NCBI GenBank assembly: GCA_965661625.1
Contig: CBFIEM010000017.1
Span: 1 to 62,660, forward strand
Source: GCA-2705995 sp965661625
GTDB lineage: Bacteria > Bacteroidota > Bacteroidia > Flavobacteriales_G > Salibacteraceae
Reading direction: 5' to 3'
Length of the DNA: 62,660 nucleotides
Positions 18,745 through 26,900 of the stretch are shown in pieces. The position numbers and the translations under genes were made by a program. Under the pieces are notes generated by a model. It saw only the letters and a list, made by a program, of their open reading frames with translations. It was not told the origin of the DNA and made no database searches. Position 1 is the first letter of the stretch, and every line of letters starts with the position of its first letter.

Positions 18745-19554
18745 TTAGAACAACTTTTGTTGACGCTCACGCGCCCGTGTATATCCCATCCCTTCAAGGG
18801 TAAGCTCTTTAACTAACTTGAACTCATATTCGGGAAATAACCGCTCTCCAATTGGAGCAAGAAGGTCCAACCCGTCAGATCGAGGACTTTTCACTTTTGG
18901 ATGAACAGGATAAGCGTTCATTTCATCGCTAGGGTATGGATGTAGCATTGCTGTAACTTCATTAAGATTCGTTGAGCTACTCAACCACACTTGCTCCTGT
19001 TCTGGTTTTAAAATAACCGGTGACCGATGATGGCCTAACTTATTTGTTACTCGATTTGCTTGAGTGGTAATAATTGAAAATGAATGTATGACTTCACCTG
19101 TATCTGGGCCGGCCCATTCATCATAGATTCCAGCAAAGGCAAATGGCCTTACTCCGTTCTTAAGGTAAACAACATATGGCTTGCTGAGTTTCTCGACTTC
19201 TGGACCTTCAAAAAAGCAATCTGCTGGAACTAAGCAGCGCTTACTGCGGATTGGCTTTCTAAACGCAGGTTTTTGGATGATCCCCATTGAGCCCATATAA
19301 TCCATTGCATTTGTTTTATTGTTGTCACCTTCAGACCGGGCATTAAATAAAAACATGCGTTTCTTGGACCACGCAGGTGTAAGACCAAAATAAAAAAACT
19401 GAATTGTACTTGGATCTTGACTTGTAATAACGGGCGCCACTTTACCTGGGCCTACATTTGTAGAAGGTACATATAGGTTGGGGTCCTCTGCCATTGCCGA
19501 AAACCGTTTTTCCAACTTTTCAAGTTTTGTAACAACTGTATACCTTCCACACAT
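18745..19554 (-). CDS. yedK: SOS response-associated peptidase family protein (SRAP/HMCES)
   Basis: Forms a stable thiazolidine link with abasic sites in single-stranded DNA and so shields them from cleavage and error-prone bypass. The 269-residue protein starts MCGRY, placing the reactive Cys at position 2, and retains the other active-site residues: Asn71 in NARSE, Glu116 in CFFEGPE and a His at 175 in GHHRSPV. It lies 25 bp downstream of the radical SAM gene, in a probable dinB-radical SAM-yedK operon. Early autoprocessing would expose Cys2. Confidence 0.92.
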   Translation of the reverse strand: MCGRYTVVTKLEKLEKRFSAMAEDPNLYVPSTNVGPGKVAPVITSQDPSTIQFFYFGLTPAWSKKRMFLFNARSEGDNNKTNAMDYMGSMGIIQKPAFRKPIRSKRCLVPADCFFEGPEVEKLSKPYVVYLKNGVRPFAFAGIYDEWAGPDTGEVIHSFSIITTQANRVTNKLGHHRSPVILKPEQEQVWLSSSTNLNEVTAMLHPYPSDEMNAYPVHPKVKSPRSDGLDLLAPIGERLFPEYEFKLVKELTLEGMGYTRARERQQKLF

Positions 19555-19579
19555 GGCTCTAAGTTAAGCCAAATCAACC

Positions 19580-20644
19580 TTAAAAAAGAGCTAACTGAGG
19601 TGATCTAGTCTGTTTGAACGCATTGATGTTGTATGCTGGGGTTCCCTTTCGCCTATGATATATCTTTAATGCTAATTCAAATTGTTCCTTATATGATGAG
19701 GCCCAGGTTCCTTCTCCTCGCATACGCGTACCAAAACGCGTATCACTAACCCTACCACCATGAAGTGATTTGATCATATTAAGAACTTTGCGTTTACGGT
19801 CGGGAAAATGCTGATCCAGCCATTTAGCAAACAAAAGTCCGTTATGTCCATTAAGTCTCACCACCAAATAATTAATTCGTTGAGCTCCGACTTCTGAAAC
19901 ACGTTTAACGAGTGGGATCATTTCATGTGCATTAATTCCCGGAATCATTGGCGCCAGCATTACATGAACTGGAACTCCTGCATCCCTAAGTTGCTTTATG
20001 GTTTTTAATTTTCTACTAGCTGATGCGGTTCTCGGCTCCAGTTTTCTTCTAAGACTTTCATCTAATGAAGTAATGGACAACGTTACTTTCACCAAATCAT
20101 GTTTTGCAAGCTCCCTTAGCAAGTCTATATCTCGAGCTACTAATGCATTCTTGGTGATTATCCCAACAGGATGATTATACGCTAAGCACACCTCTAATAT
20201 CCTTCTTGTAATTCGGAGCTTCGCTTCTATTGGCTGATAGCAATCCGTATTACCTGAAAGCATTATTGGAACCGGCTCCCAAGATTTTTTTTCAAATTGT
20301 TCCTTAAGTAATTCCGGTGCATTCGTCTTTGCTAAAATTACAGACTCGAAATCCACCCCCGCATTATACCCCCAGTACTCATGACTATTTCGTGCATAGC
20401 AATAAATGCAGCCATGCTCGCAACCTTGATAGGGATTCAAACTCCAAGATAGACCTACGTCTGGGCTTGTTACTTTATTCAGTATTGTTTTAGGAAAAAC
20501 CTCTATCACTCGTGTAGGATGTTGTGGAAGCTCTTCATCTGACTGATGACAATACTCGAGAAAGTCAGGGTCTGTTTCCAATGAATAGCCTTGAAATCGA
20601 TTTGCAGGAACCTCATTTGTTCCCCGCACTTTTAACTGAGTCAT
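19580..20644 (-). CDS. radical SAM protein, PA0069/SPL-like family
   Basis: A 353-residue radical SAM enzyme resembling spore photoproduct lyase. The cluster motif CxxxCxxC is at Cys75-Cys79-Cys82 (PYQGCEHGCIYCYAR), followed by the SAM-binding region KTNAPELL and a C-terminal extension (GEGTWASSYKEQFELA). Its substrate is not known to me; a DNA-lesion role is inferred from its SPL-like core and neighbours. I chose the ATG at 20644 (MTQLKVRGTNEVPANRFQG) over an upstream one at 20737 that would overlap dinB by 89 bp. The gap to dinB is then 4 bp. Confidence 0.87.
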   Translation of the reverse strand: MTQLKVRGTNEVPANRFQGYSLETDPDFLEYCHQSDEELPQHPTRVIEVFPKTILNKVTSPDVGLSWSLNPYQGCEHGCIYCYARNSHEYWGYNAGVDFESVILAKTNAPELLKEQFEKKSWEPVPIMLSGNTDCYQPIEAKLRITRRILEVCLAYNHPVGIITKNALVARDIDLLRELAKHDLVKVTLSITSLDESLRRKLEPRTASASRKLKTIKQLRDAGVPVHVMLAPMIPGINAHEMIPLVKRVSEVGAQRINYLVVRLNGHNGLLFAKWLDQHFPDRKRKVLNMIKSLHGGRVSDTRFGTRMRGEGTWASSYKEQFELALKIYHRRKGTPAYNINAFKQTRSPQLALF

Positions 20645-20648
20645 AATA

Positions 20649-21878
20649 TTATAGTTTTCGATTTGCCAATAAGATTGGGGCACTACCGTCAAACGGGTTA
20701 GCTCTACCAATAGTTCTAGCCTCCTTTCCGGAAGCACGAATTACCGCACGGTCTCCAAAGCGTTCGCGTATATGGTCCATCGCTTGATAAAGGTTAATGA
20801 GCTCTTCTGAATCTTCAAATAAATTAATCTGATACCCTCCTTCAACCAGGTGGCTGTAACGAACCCCCACAAGTCGAACCAACAGCCTTTTATTGTATAG
20901 CCGATCAAACAGTTCCAATGCCTTTCGTATAAGTATGTGATCGGCAGAAGTATATGGGATTCGAGCTTGTAGCGTATGGGTATTAAAATCTGAATAGCGC
21001 ACTTTAACCGTTATGCATGCTGTTAACTTTCTTCCCCTACGCAACTGAAATGCTAAGTTTTCAGTCATTGCCGTAAGCAGTGCTCTTAACCGCTGAACAT
21101 CTATTGTATCACGCTCAAACGTTCGCTCAGTACTAATTGACTTTCGCTCACTAAAGGGTATTACAGGTGAATTATCAATCCCATTTGCCTTTTTCCACAA
21201 TGTTCTTCCTGATTTTCCAAAAACGCGTTCCACCAAATCAACAGGCATCTGTTGCAGGGTACAAATTTGTTTTACCCCTAGGTTTCTCAATGTTTGATAA
21301 GTCTTATGTCCTACCATAGGAATCTTACGCACAGAAAGTGGCGCTAAGAAGGGCTTTTCATCTCCTTGCATGACGCGAATCTCATTGTTGGGTTTAGCCT
21401 CACCCGTAGCAACCTTGGACACCGTTTTATTCTGTGAAAGCCCAAACGAAATTGGAAGCCCTGTTTCTCGAATAATTCGCTTTCGAATAGCTGCTGCGAA
21501 CTGGTGGCACCCAAAAAATTTATCCATCCCTGTGAGGTCCATATAAAACTCATCAATCGAAGTCTTTTCAAATAGTGGCGCATCCTCCTTAACAATATCG
21601 GTAACCATTTCTGAGTACTTTGTGTACGTTGAACTATTGCCTCGGATAACCATTGCCTCCGGACAAAGCTCACGTGCTTGCCTCATCGGCATCGCTGAAT
21701 GCACACCAAACGCCCTCGCTTCATAGCTGCATGAGGCAACCACACCGCGATCACTAGTCCCTCCTATCAAAATTGGCTTGCCAACTAACTCACTATTCAA
21801 CAGGCGCTCTACAGAAACAAAAAATGCATCTAAATCCATATGAACGATGGAGCTATTAGCATGGGACAATTCTTTCAT
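20649..21878 (-). CDS. dinB: DNA polymerase IV (Y family)
   Basis: Translesion DNA polymerase of 409 residues. Catalytic acids are seen in VHMDLDAFFVSVE near residue 15 and SIDEFYMDLTGM near residue 110; the SFGLSQNKTVSKVAT block and little-finger domain follow. A QxxLF-type sliding-clamp motif (QINLF) is at about residues 350-354. The protein keeps Y-family active-site acids, so it is a true polymerase rather than an inactive ImuB, though its C-terminal tail beyond the clamp motif is longer than in E. coli DinB. First gene of the minus-strand operon, with operator O2 9 bp upstream and divergent from the repressor. Confidence 0.94.
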   Translation of the reverse strand: MKELSHANSSIVHMDLDAFFVSVERLLNSELVGKPILIGGTSDRGVVASCSYEARAFGVHSAMPMRQARELCPEAMVIRGNSSTYTKYSEMVTDIVKEDAPLFEKTSIDEFYMDLTGMDKFFGCHQFAAAIRKRIIRETGLPISFGLSQNKTVSKVATGEAKPNNEIRVMQGDEKPFLAPLSVRKIPMVGHKTYQTLRNLGVKQICTLQQMPVDLVERVFGKSGRTLWKKANGIDNSPVIPFSERKSISTERTFERDTIDVQRLRALLTAMTENLAFQLRRGRKLTACITVKVRYSDFNTHTLQARIPYTSADHILIRKALELFDRLYNKRLLVRLVGVRYSHLVEGGYQINLFEDSEELINLYQAMDHIRERFGDRAVIRASGKEARTIGRANPFDGSAPILLANRKL

Positions 21879-21887
21879 ATTGACAAT

Positions 21888-21913
21888 TTAACTATCAAAA
21901 TAGTGACAGTTAA
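21888..21913. promoter_or_regulatory. putative operator O2, dinB/repressor divergent region
   Basis: TTAACTATCA (21888-21897), a 6-bp spacer and TGACAGTTAA (21904-21913). The right arm is identical to that of O1 and the left arm differs by one base. It is 9 bp from the dinB ATG and about 45 bp from the repressor ATG. A TATATTTG -7-like box for the repressor lies at 21928-21935, so the right arm would cover its -33 region, which suggests autoregulation. Confidence 0.8.
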
Positions 21914-21927
21914 TTTATCATTTATTT

Positions 21928-21935
21928 TATATTTG
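21928..21935 (+). promoter_or_regulatory. -7 box of the repressor gene
   Basis: TATATTTG matches TAnnTTTG and lies 22 bp before the ATG at 21958. No TTG is found at the usual -33 distance; that position is occupied by the right arm of operator O2. Confidence 0.45.
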
Positions 21936-21957
21936 CATTACACTTTAGTGAAATTTT

Positions 21958-22752
21958 ATGGCACTATTTACATCAAACCTCAAAACGCTTCGGAAATACA
22001 AGGAGCTCCCCCAAGCAGCTCTCGCTCAAGAGCTAGAGCTTACCCGGTCTACACTTAGCGCATATGAGAACGGAACAGCTTCTCCCAACATCAACACGCT
22101 AGTGCGCATAGCTGATTACTTTAAAATAAGTCTGGACAGGCTACTTCGGCAAGACTTAACAACCCTAACTCGATTCGAGTTAAAGCGAATCGAGAGCGGT
22201 TATGACCAAGACCTGCAGGGTAAACACTTGCGCATTTTGGCAACAACCGTCAATGAAGCAAATGACGAACAGACAGAACTTATTACTGATCAAGCTAAAG
22301 CAGGATATACAGCGGGATATGCTGATCCAGAGTACATCAAAGAGCTTCCCCGCATATCCTTACCATTCTTAGCGCGTGATCAAAAACACCGTGCATTTCC
22401 AATCACCGGAGACTCTATGCCTCCTGTTAGCTCTGGCTCAATAGTTATTGCTACTTATATTGAAGACTGGACAATGGTAAAAAATGACACCGCCTGTATT
22501 GTTGTTACTAGGGATGATGGGATTGTATTTAAGTTAGTAACGAATCAGCTTGATACACGCGGAAGCCTATTACTAGCTTCCACAAATCCTTCATACGAAC
22601 CCTATGAAGTGGGAGCAGGAAGCATTCTTGAAGTATGGGCCTTTAAAAGTTACATCAGCAAGGAGATTCCCCCACCCTATCTAGACAAAGCTCTAATTAC
22701 AGAAACCCTACTCAATTTACAGCGGGATGTTGCAACGTTAAAAGCACGTTAA
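21958..22752 (+). CDS. XRE-family HTH repressor with S24 (LexA/CI-like) peptidase domain
   Basis: A 264-residue regulator. Residues 7-62 form a CI/XRE helix-turn-helix (AALAQELELTRSTLSAYENG), unlike the winged helix of LexA. The C-terminal S24 domain holds the Ser-Lys dyad: Ser153 in GDSMPP and Lys192 in GIVFKLV, 39 residues apart. Two Ala-Gly pairs precede it, 115-116 and 119-120, at 38 and 34 residues before the serine, a spacing close to LexA, UmuD and CI cleavage sites. I infer damage-induced self-cleavage with release of dinB and dnaE2. Residues after about 225 form an extra amphipathic tail. A phage-type origin is possible, but no phage genes are near. Confidence 0.9.
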   Translation: MALFTSNLKTLRKYKELPQAALAQELELTRSTLSAYENGTASPNINTLVRIADYFKISLDRLLRQDLTTLTRFELKRIESGYDQDLQGKHLRILATTVNEANDEQTELITDQAKAGYTAGYADPEYIKELPRISLPFLARDQKHRAFPITGDSMPPVSSGSIVIATYIEDWTMVKNDTACIVVTRDDGIVFKLVTNQLDTRGSLLLASTNPSYEPYEVGAGSILEVWAFKSYISKEIPPPYLDKALITETLLNLQRDVATLKAR

Positions 22753-22830
22753 TTCTCTTTTTAACCCTTGATACAGCTGTGAAGCTACTGATATTAATAC
22801 CTTCGTTTAAAATCTATCAGAAATTGAACC

Positions 22831-23610
22831 ATGTCAGAATTCGTACACGTTGAACAAGTAGCAGGTGTTGTAACCATAACTCTCAATCGACCCGATAAAT
22901 TCAATTCATTTATTCGTGAAATGGCACTATCAATTCAATCTCAATTGGATAAGTGCGCAAACGACCCATCGGTAAGGTGTATTGTTATTACCGGAAAAGG
23001 AAAAGCATTTTGCGCCGGACAAGACCTGGCAGAAGCAATAGCTGACAATGGCATTGAGCTTCAAAAAATTGTCTCCGAGCACTACAATCCAATAATAGTA
23101 CGCATTCGCAACATTGAAAAACCCATAATTGCAGCTGTAAATGGCGTAGCGGCTGGAGCGGGGGCCAACATAGCCTTGGCTTGCGACATCACCATAGCCA
23201 CAGCTACAAGTGTTTTCATACAAGCTTTCAGTAAAATTGGACTTATTCCAGACAGTGGCGGCACCTTTTTCCTTCCGCGGCTAATTGGTCTTCAGAAAGC
23301 AACTGGACTTATGATGCTGGGTGATAAAATTACTGCTAGTGAAGCCGAGCAACTAGGTATGATTTATCAATCTGTTTCTGATGAACTGTTTCAAGAAACG
23401 GTAACCAAAACAGCCTCCAAGCTAGCACAAATGCCCACTAAAGGTCTGGGCTTAACAAAACGACTACTCAACGAAACTTATAACAACACACTCAGCCAAC
23501 AACTAAATCGTGAGGATAAAATTCAGACTGAAGCAGGTCAAACACACGATTACCAAGAAGGCGTAAATGCGTTTCTAGAGAAACGTCAACCCAAATTTAA
23601 AGGAGCATAA
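22831..23610 (+). CDS. paaG: enoyl-CoA hydratase/isomerase, probable PaaG
   Basis: A 259-residue crotonase-fold protein, probably the isomerase that converts ring-1,2-epoxyphenylacetyl-CoA to oxepin-CoA. The oxyanion-hole block AFCAGQDLAEA and the segment VNGVAAGAGANIALACDI are typical of PaaG; the position of the first hydratase glutamate is Asn, and the second region reads SKIGLIPDSGGT with Asp, as in PaaG isomerases. It lies 3 bp before paaH, whose ribosome site AAGGAG is inside its last codons. Confidence 0.88.
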   Translation: MSEFVHVEQVAGVVTITLNRPDKFNSFIREMALSIQSQLDKCANDPSVRCIVITGKGKAFCAGQDLAEAIADNGIELQKIVSEHYNPIIVRIRNIEKPIIAAVNGVAAGAGANIALACDITIATATSVFIQAFSKIGLIPDSGGTFFLPRLIGLQKATGLMMLGDKITASEAEQLGMIYQSVSDELFQETVTKTASKLAQMPTKGLGLTKRLLNETYNNTLSQQLNREDKIQTEAGQTHDYQEGVNAFLEKRQPKFKGA

Positions 23611-23613
23611 CAC

Positions 23614-24789
23614 ATGAAAAAACTAGACAAGCACTCAACTATTGGTATTGTGGGCACCGGGGCTATGGGTACAGGAATAGCCCAGGTAGCAGCCACTTAT
23701 GGACACCGGGTATTGGTTTATGACAAAAAAGAAGCACAACTCGATCAAGCCAGAAACAGCCTTATCAAAATATTTAATCGCCTTGTAGAAAAAAAGAAAT
23801 ATTCTCGTGGAGAGATGGACACAATCCTAGGAAGGATTGAGTACGTTGGAGGACTAAGTCAGTTCTCATCATGCGACATGGTTGTTGAAGCTGTAATTGA
23901 AAACCTCGAGGTTAAAAAAACTGTTTTTCACCAGCTTGAAACAGTAACTAAAGATACGTGTATTCTAGCAACAAATACATCTTCCCTTTCTATAGCTAGC
24001 ATAGCTTCTGCAGTTAAGAAGAAAGATCGCCTGTTGGGAGTCCACTTTTTTAATCCGGCACCACTCATGCCTTTGGTTGAAATCATTCCTGCATTAACTA
24101 CGCATGAAGCATACCTTAAAGCAGCCAACCAATTGATTTCCGATTGGGGAAAGGTAACAGTGACCGCCAAAGACACCCCGGGTTTTATTGTTAACCGAAT
24201 AGCGCGTCCGTATTATGGAGAAGCTATGAAGCTAGTTGAAGAGGGCCTTGCAGACCCAGCGACCATCGATTGGGCAATGCGCTCAATTGGCGGCTTCAAA
24301 ATGGGCCCATTTGAGTTAACCGATTTAATTGGACATGATGTTAATTATACGGTAACTGAAACGGTATGGACTCAAATGTATTTTGACCCTAGGTATCGAC
24401 CAAGTATTCTGCAAAAAAGGCTGAAAGAAGCCGGCTTGTATGGCAAAAAATCAGGCAGAGGATTTTTTGACTACAGCGATGGAGCAGAGCAGCCTGTTGC
24501 GATTGAAGATGAGGAGTTGGGTACTGAAATTGTAAATCGAATTTTGGTGATGTTAATCAATGAAGCTGCTGATGCGCTCTACCTTGACATTGCTACCAAA
24601 AAAGACATCGATTTGGCCATGACAAAAGGGGTTAACTACCCCAAAGGTCTACTAAAGTGGGCTGATGAAATCGGGCTTGAATTTGTGCTCGATGAATTAG
24701 AAGATCTGCATCACTACTATCAAGACGATAGGTACAGACCAAGCGTGATGCTCAAGCAAATGGTTGATCGCGAAGAATTATTTTATTGA
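23614..24789 (+). CDS. paaH: 3-hydroxyacyl-CoA dehydrogenase, probable PaaH
   Basis: Likely oxidises 3-hydroxyadipyl-CoA to 3-oxoadipyl-CoA with NAD+. The 391-residue protein has the N-terminal dinucleotide motif GTGAMGTGIAQ, the catalytic block HFFNPAPLMPLVEI, the linker TPGFIVNRI, and two tandem C-terminal dimerisation domains (the second from about residue 300), as in PaaH/FadB-like single-function enzymes. It directly follows paaG and ends at a strong terminator. Confidence 0.9.
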   Translation: MKKLDKHSTIGIVGTGAMGTGIAQVAATYGHRVLVYDKKEAQLDQARNSLIKIFNRLVEKKKYSRGEMDTILGRIEYVGGLSQFSSCDMVVEAVIENLEVKKTVFHQLETVTKDTCILATNTSSLSIASIASAVKKKDRLLGVHFFNPAPLMPLVEIIPALTTHEAYLKAANQLISDWGKVTVTAKDTPGFIVNRIARPYYGEAMKLVEEGLADPATIDWAMRSIGGFKMGPFELTDLIGHDVNYTVTETVWTQMYFDPRYRPSILQKRLKEAGLYGKKSGRGFFDYSDGAEQPVAIEDEELGTEIVNRILVMLINEAADALYLDIATKKDIDLAMTKGVNYPKGLLKWADEIGLEFVLDELEDLHHYYQDDRYRPSVMLKQMVDREELFY

Positions 24790-24808
24790 AATCGCAGTTC
24801 GTTAACGC

Positions 24809-24837
24809 AAAAGCCCCTCGTTTGAGGGGCTTTTTTT
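24809..24837. terminator. bidirectional intrinsic terminator after paaH
   Basis: AAAAGCCCCTC (24809-24819), loop GTTT, GAGGGGCTTTT (24824-24834) and further T. It separates paaH from the convergent DUF5723 gene. Confidence 0.9.
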
Positions 24838-26302
24838 ATTTGTACTGTTTCCGTTTCCGCCTATTGCGCTTACCAATTTTACCCCCCTGCCCTTTATTCC
24901 TGTAGCGTTTGGGAGCTTTACAATCTTTAACTCGCCAATTAGAAACGGGTAAATCACATGCTCCACTTCCAAATTTTGTTAAACGAAGGGTAAAAAAGAA
25001 ATCCATCCCCCTAACATCTACATTGAGGAAATAGGGAATCACATTCTCCGCCCCTATCATCAACGGGCCAAGTCTAATCATTCCTCCCATCTTCACACGA
25101 TTGAGTGAATTATAGGTTAAGTTAGCCGCAACTTCAAACCTCAACCGCTCATAACGAGGAATAACACTTAAGTAACTCAAGCGCTGAACCCCCATACTTG
25201 TCTTACGGCTAAATCCAAAATTACCCACCGCTGCTATGCGGAAGTCATTTTCAAAGTTGTAGTCAAACTGCGCATTCAGCGATGTTGGTAGTGCAGCTCT
25301 GAACTCATTTGCTGTGCTCGAAGGCGCCAAATTACTGTCAAACAACACAACTAAATCATTCAAATCACTGGGATCTTCATCATCAAAGTTCTCCCACGTT
25401 GATTGACTCGAGCTAAACTCCCGGTAGGATGTCCCATTATCAAAATTGATTGCGCCTAAATCAAGCAACGATAATCCAACTTTGTACTTATAATCAATCA
25501 ATTTACAGTTGCTCTTTTTGGAATGAGGCACATAATGATCCACATCCTCCAACATCTTTTTATACGTTACGCCTAAATCAACACCCCAACCCCTTCCTTG
25601 ATTAAAAGCTGGATCAACTATTCCAAACTGACCACTGAGGTTATTAAAAACAAGGGTCGAATCACCTTGAGACACGTAGTCCAGCCGGTTCAATTGAAAT
25701 CCTCCAGCAGCAGTACCAAAAAGTCGTTTAAGTGATATGCCGGCGTTGAGCATGTCGCGGCGTTTCTGATATACAATCATTCCAAACTGCCCCCCAATTT
25801 CAAGCCAGCTCATGGCTTTAATTGCGAGACCACTTGACTCAAGAGGCCTGCCTTGCAAGGCGGGAAACTCAAAATCCTCTATCAGCAATTTTGACAAGTG
25901 CCCTGGAACATCTAGTGCATTCACATAGGTTCGAACTGCAGATTGAAACCCCCATGAATACCTACCTGCCACTCGGGTATAGGTTGGTAAAAAAACTACC
26001 GCTTCAGTATATGCATTATTAGCATCTCCATCGAAGTTCTCTCCAATTTCTTCTGGAAAATCAAGTCGCCAGATATTGAATTCATCTGCTGGAGCATAGG
26101 CATAATCATTTTCTACGAGCAACCCTATACCAAACAGTTCCAAATCCCAATATGGTCGTGAGTCAACCATAGCGCTCGGATTAAGGCGAATCATTTGAGC
26201 CGGCGCCATGTTACTCGTCTTCATACCAATCTGATCCTGCCCTACTAGATCGGAAAATGCCGTTAAAAAAAGCACCATTAATATGTACCTCAACTTATAC
26301 AT
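24836..26302 (-). CDS. DUF5723 family outer-membrane-like protein
   Basis: A 488-residue exported protein with a signal peptide (about residues 1-21, ending DLVGQ). The N-terminal block NMAPAQMIRLNPSAMVDSRPYWDLELFG and repeated amphipathic strands suggest an outer-membrane beta-barrel of the DUF5723 family seen in Bacteroidota; the function is unknown. The C-terminus is strongly basic (last about 30 residues). Divergent from paaI across a 70-bp gap. Confidence 0.75.
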   Translation of the reverse strand: MYKLRYILMVLFLTAFSDLVGQDQIGMKTSNMAPAQMIRLNPSAMVDSRPYWDLELFGIGLLVENDYAYAPADEFNIWRLDFPEEIGENFDGDANNAYTEAVVFLPTYTRVAGRYSWGFQSAVRTYVNALDVPGHLSKLLIEDFEFPALQGRPLESSGLAIKAMSWLEIGGQFGMIVYQKRRDMLNAGISLKRLFGTAAGGFQLNRLDYVSQGDSTLVFNNLSGQFGIVDPAFNQGRGWGVDLGVTYKKMLEDVDHYVPHSKKSNCKLIDYKYKVGLSLLDLGAINFDNGTSYREFSSSQSTWENFDDEDPSDLNDLVVLFDSNLAPSSTANEFRAALPTSLNAQFDYNFENDFRIAAVGNFGFSRKTSMGVQRLSYLSVIPRYERLRFEVAANLTYNSLNRVKMGGMIRLGPLMIGAENVIPYFLNVDVRGMDFFFTLRLTKFGSGACDLPVSNWRVKDCKAPKRYRNKGQGGKIGKRNRRKRKQYK

Positions 26303-26338
26303 GGTATTGAATAAGGCTGCAAGATAAGGCTATCAATC

Positions 26339-26367
26339 TTGATTCAGATGTTGAAGTTATATTTTTG
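26339..26367 (+). promoter_or_regulatory. possible paaI promoter, nearly leaderless
   Basis: TTG (26339-26341), 18-bp spacer, TATTTTTG (26360-26367), which matches TTG / TAnnTTTG. The paaI ATG follows only 5 bp later, so the transcript would start at or next to the start codon. Confidence 0.45.
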
Positions 26368-26372
26368 CGTTT

Positions 26373-26810
26373 ATGGATGTACCTCAAAAAAAAATTACCC
26401 CAACAGAAATTGTAACCAAAATGTTCTCAGCCGATTCTTTTTCACAGTGGCTAGGAATCGAGTTTAGGCATATAAAAAGGGGAGATGTTTCACTTCAAAT
26501 GGCTGTGTCCGACACCATGTTAAATGGCTTTAAAATGGCGCATGGAGGAATTGCCTATTCCCTCGCTGACAGCACCCTTGCTTTTAGCGCCAACTCATTG
26601 GGAAACCAAGCGGTGAGCATAGAAACAAGTATTTCCCACCTAAAACCTGTTCAGGCTGATGATGTACTCACCTCTTTTACTAAACCGCTATCGATTAGCA
26701 AACGATTAGCTCGATACGAGATTTCGATAGAGAACCAACGGCATGAACTGGTAGCGATCCTTCATGGAACGATGTATCGAAAAGAAGAACAGTGGCAACC
26801 CACAACATGA
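26373..26810 (+). CDS. paaI: hydroxyphenylacetyl-CoA thioesterase PaaI
   Basis: A 145-residue hotdog thioesterase that releases CoA from dead-end acyl-CoAs of the pathway. The catalytic block AHGGIAYSLADSTLAFSANS carries the conserved Asp, and the N-terminus DSFSQWLGIEF matches PaaI. Ninety bases separate it from paaJ. Confidence 0.92.
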   Translation: MDVPQKKITPTEIVTKMFSADSFSQWLGIEFRHIKRGDVSLQMAVSDTMLNGFKMAHGGIAYSLADSTLAFSANSLGNQAVSIETSISHLKPVQADDVLTSFTKPLSISKRLARYEISIENQRHELVAILHGTMYRKEEQWQPTT

Positions 26811-26900
26811 TATGAGCAAATTAACACATCAAACAACTCGCATTCTGCATTTAGATTGTTTCTTTGTAACAGGCCTACTCAATTAAAAATCTTGAAATCA

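Noticed and set aside
21958..22752. Prophage or phage remnant around the CI-like repressor
   Set aside because: No integrase, structural or lysis genes are near; the neighbours are DNA polymerases, a repair protein and catabolic genes.
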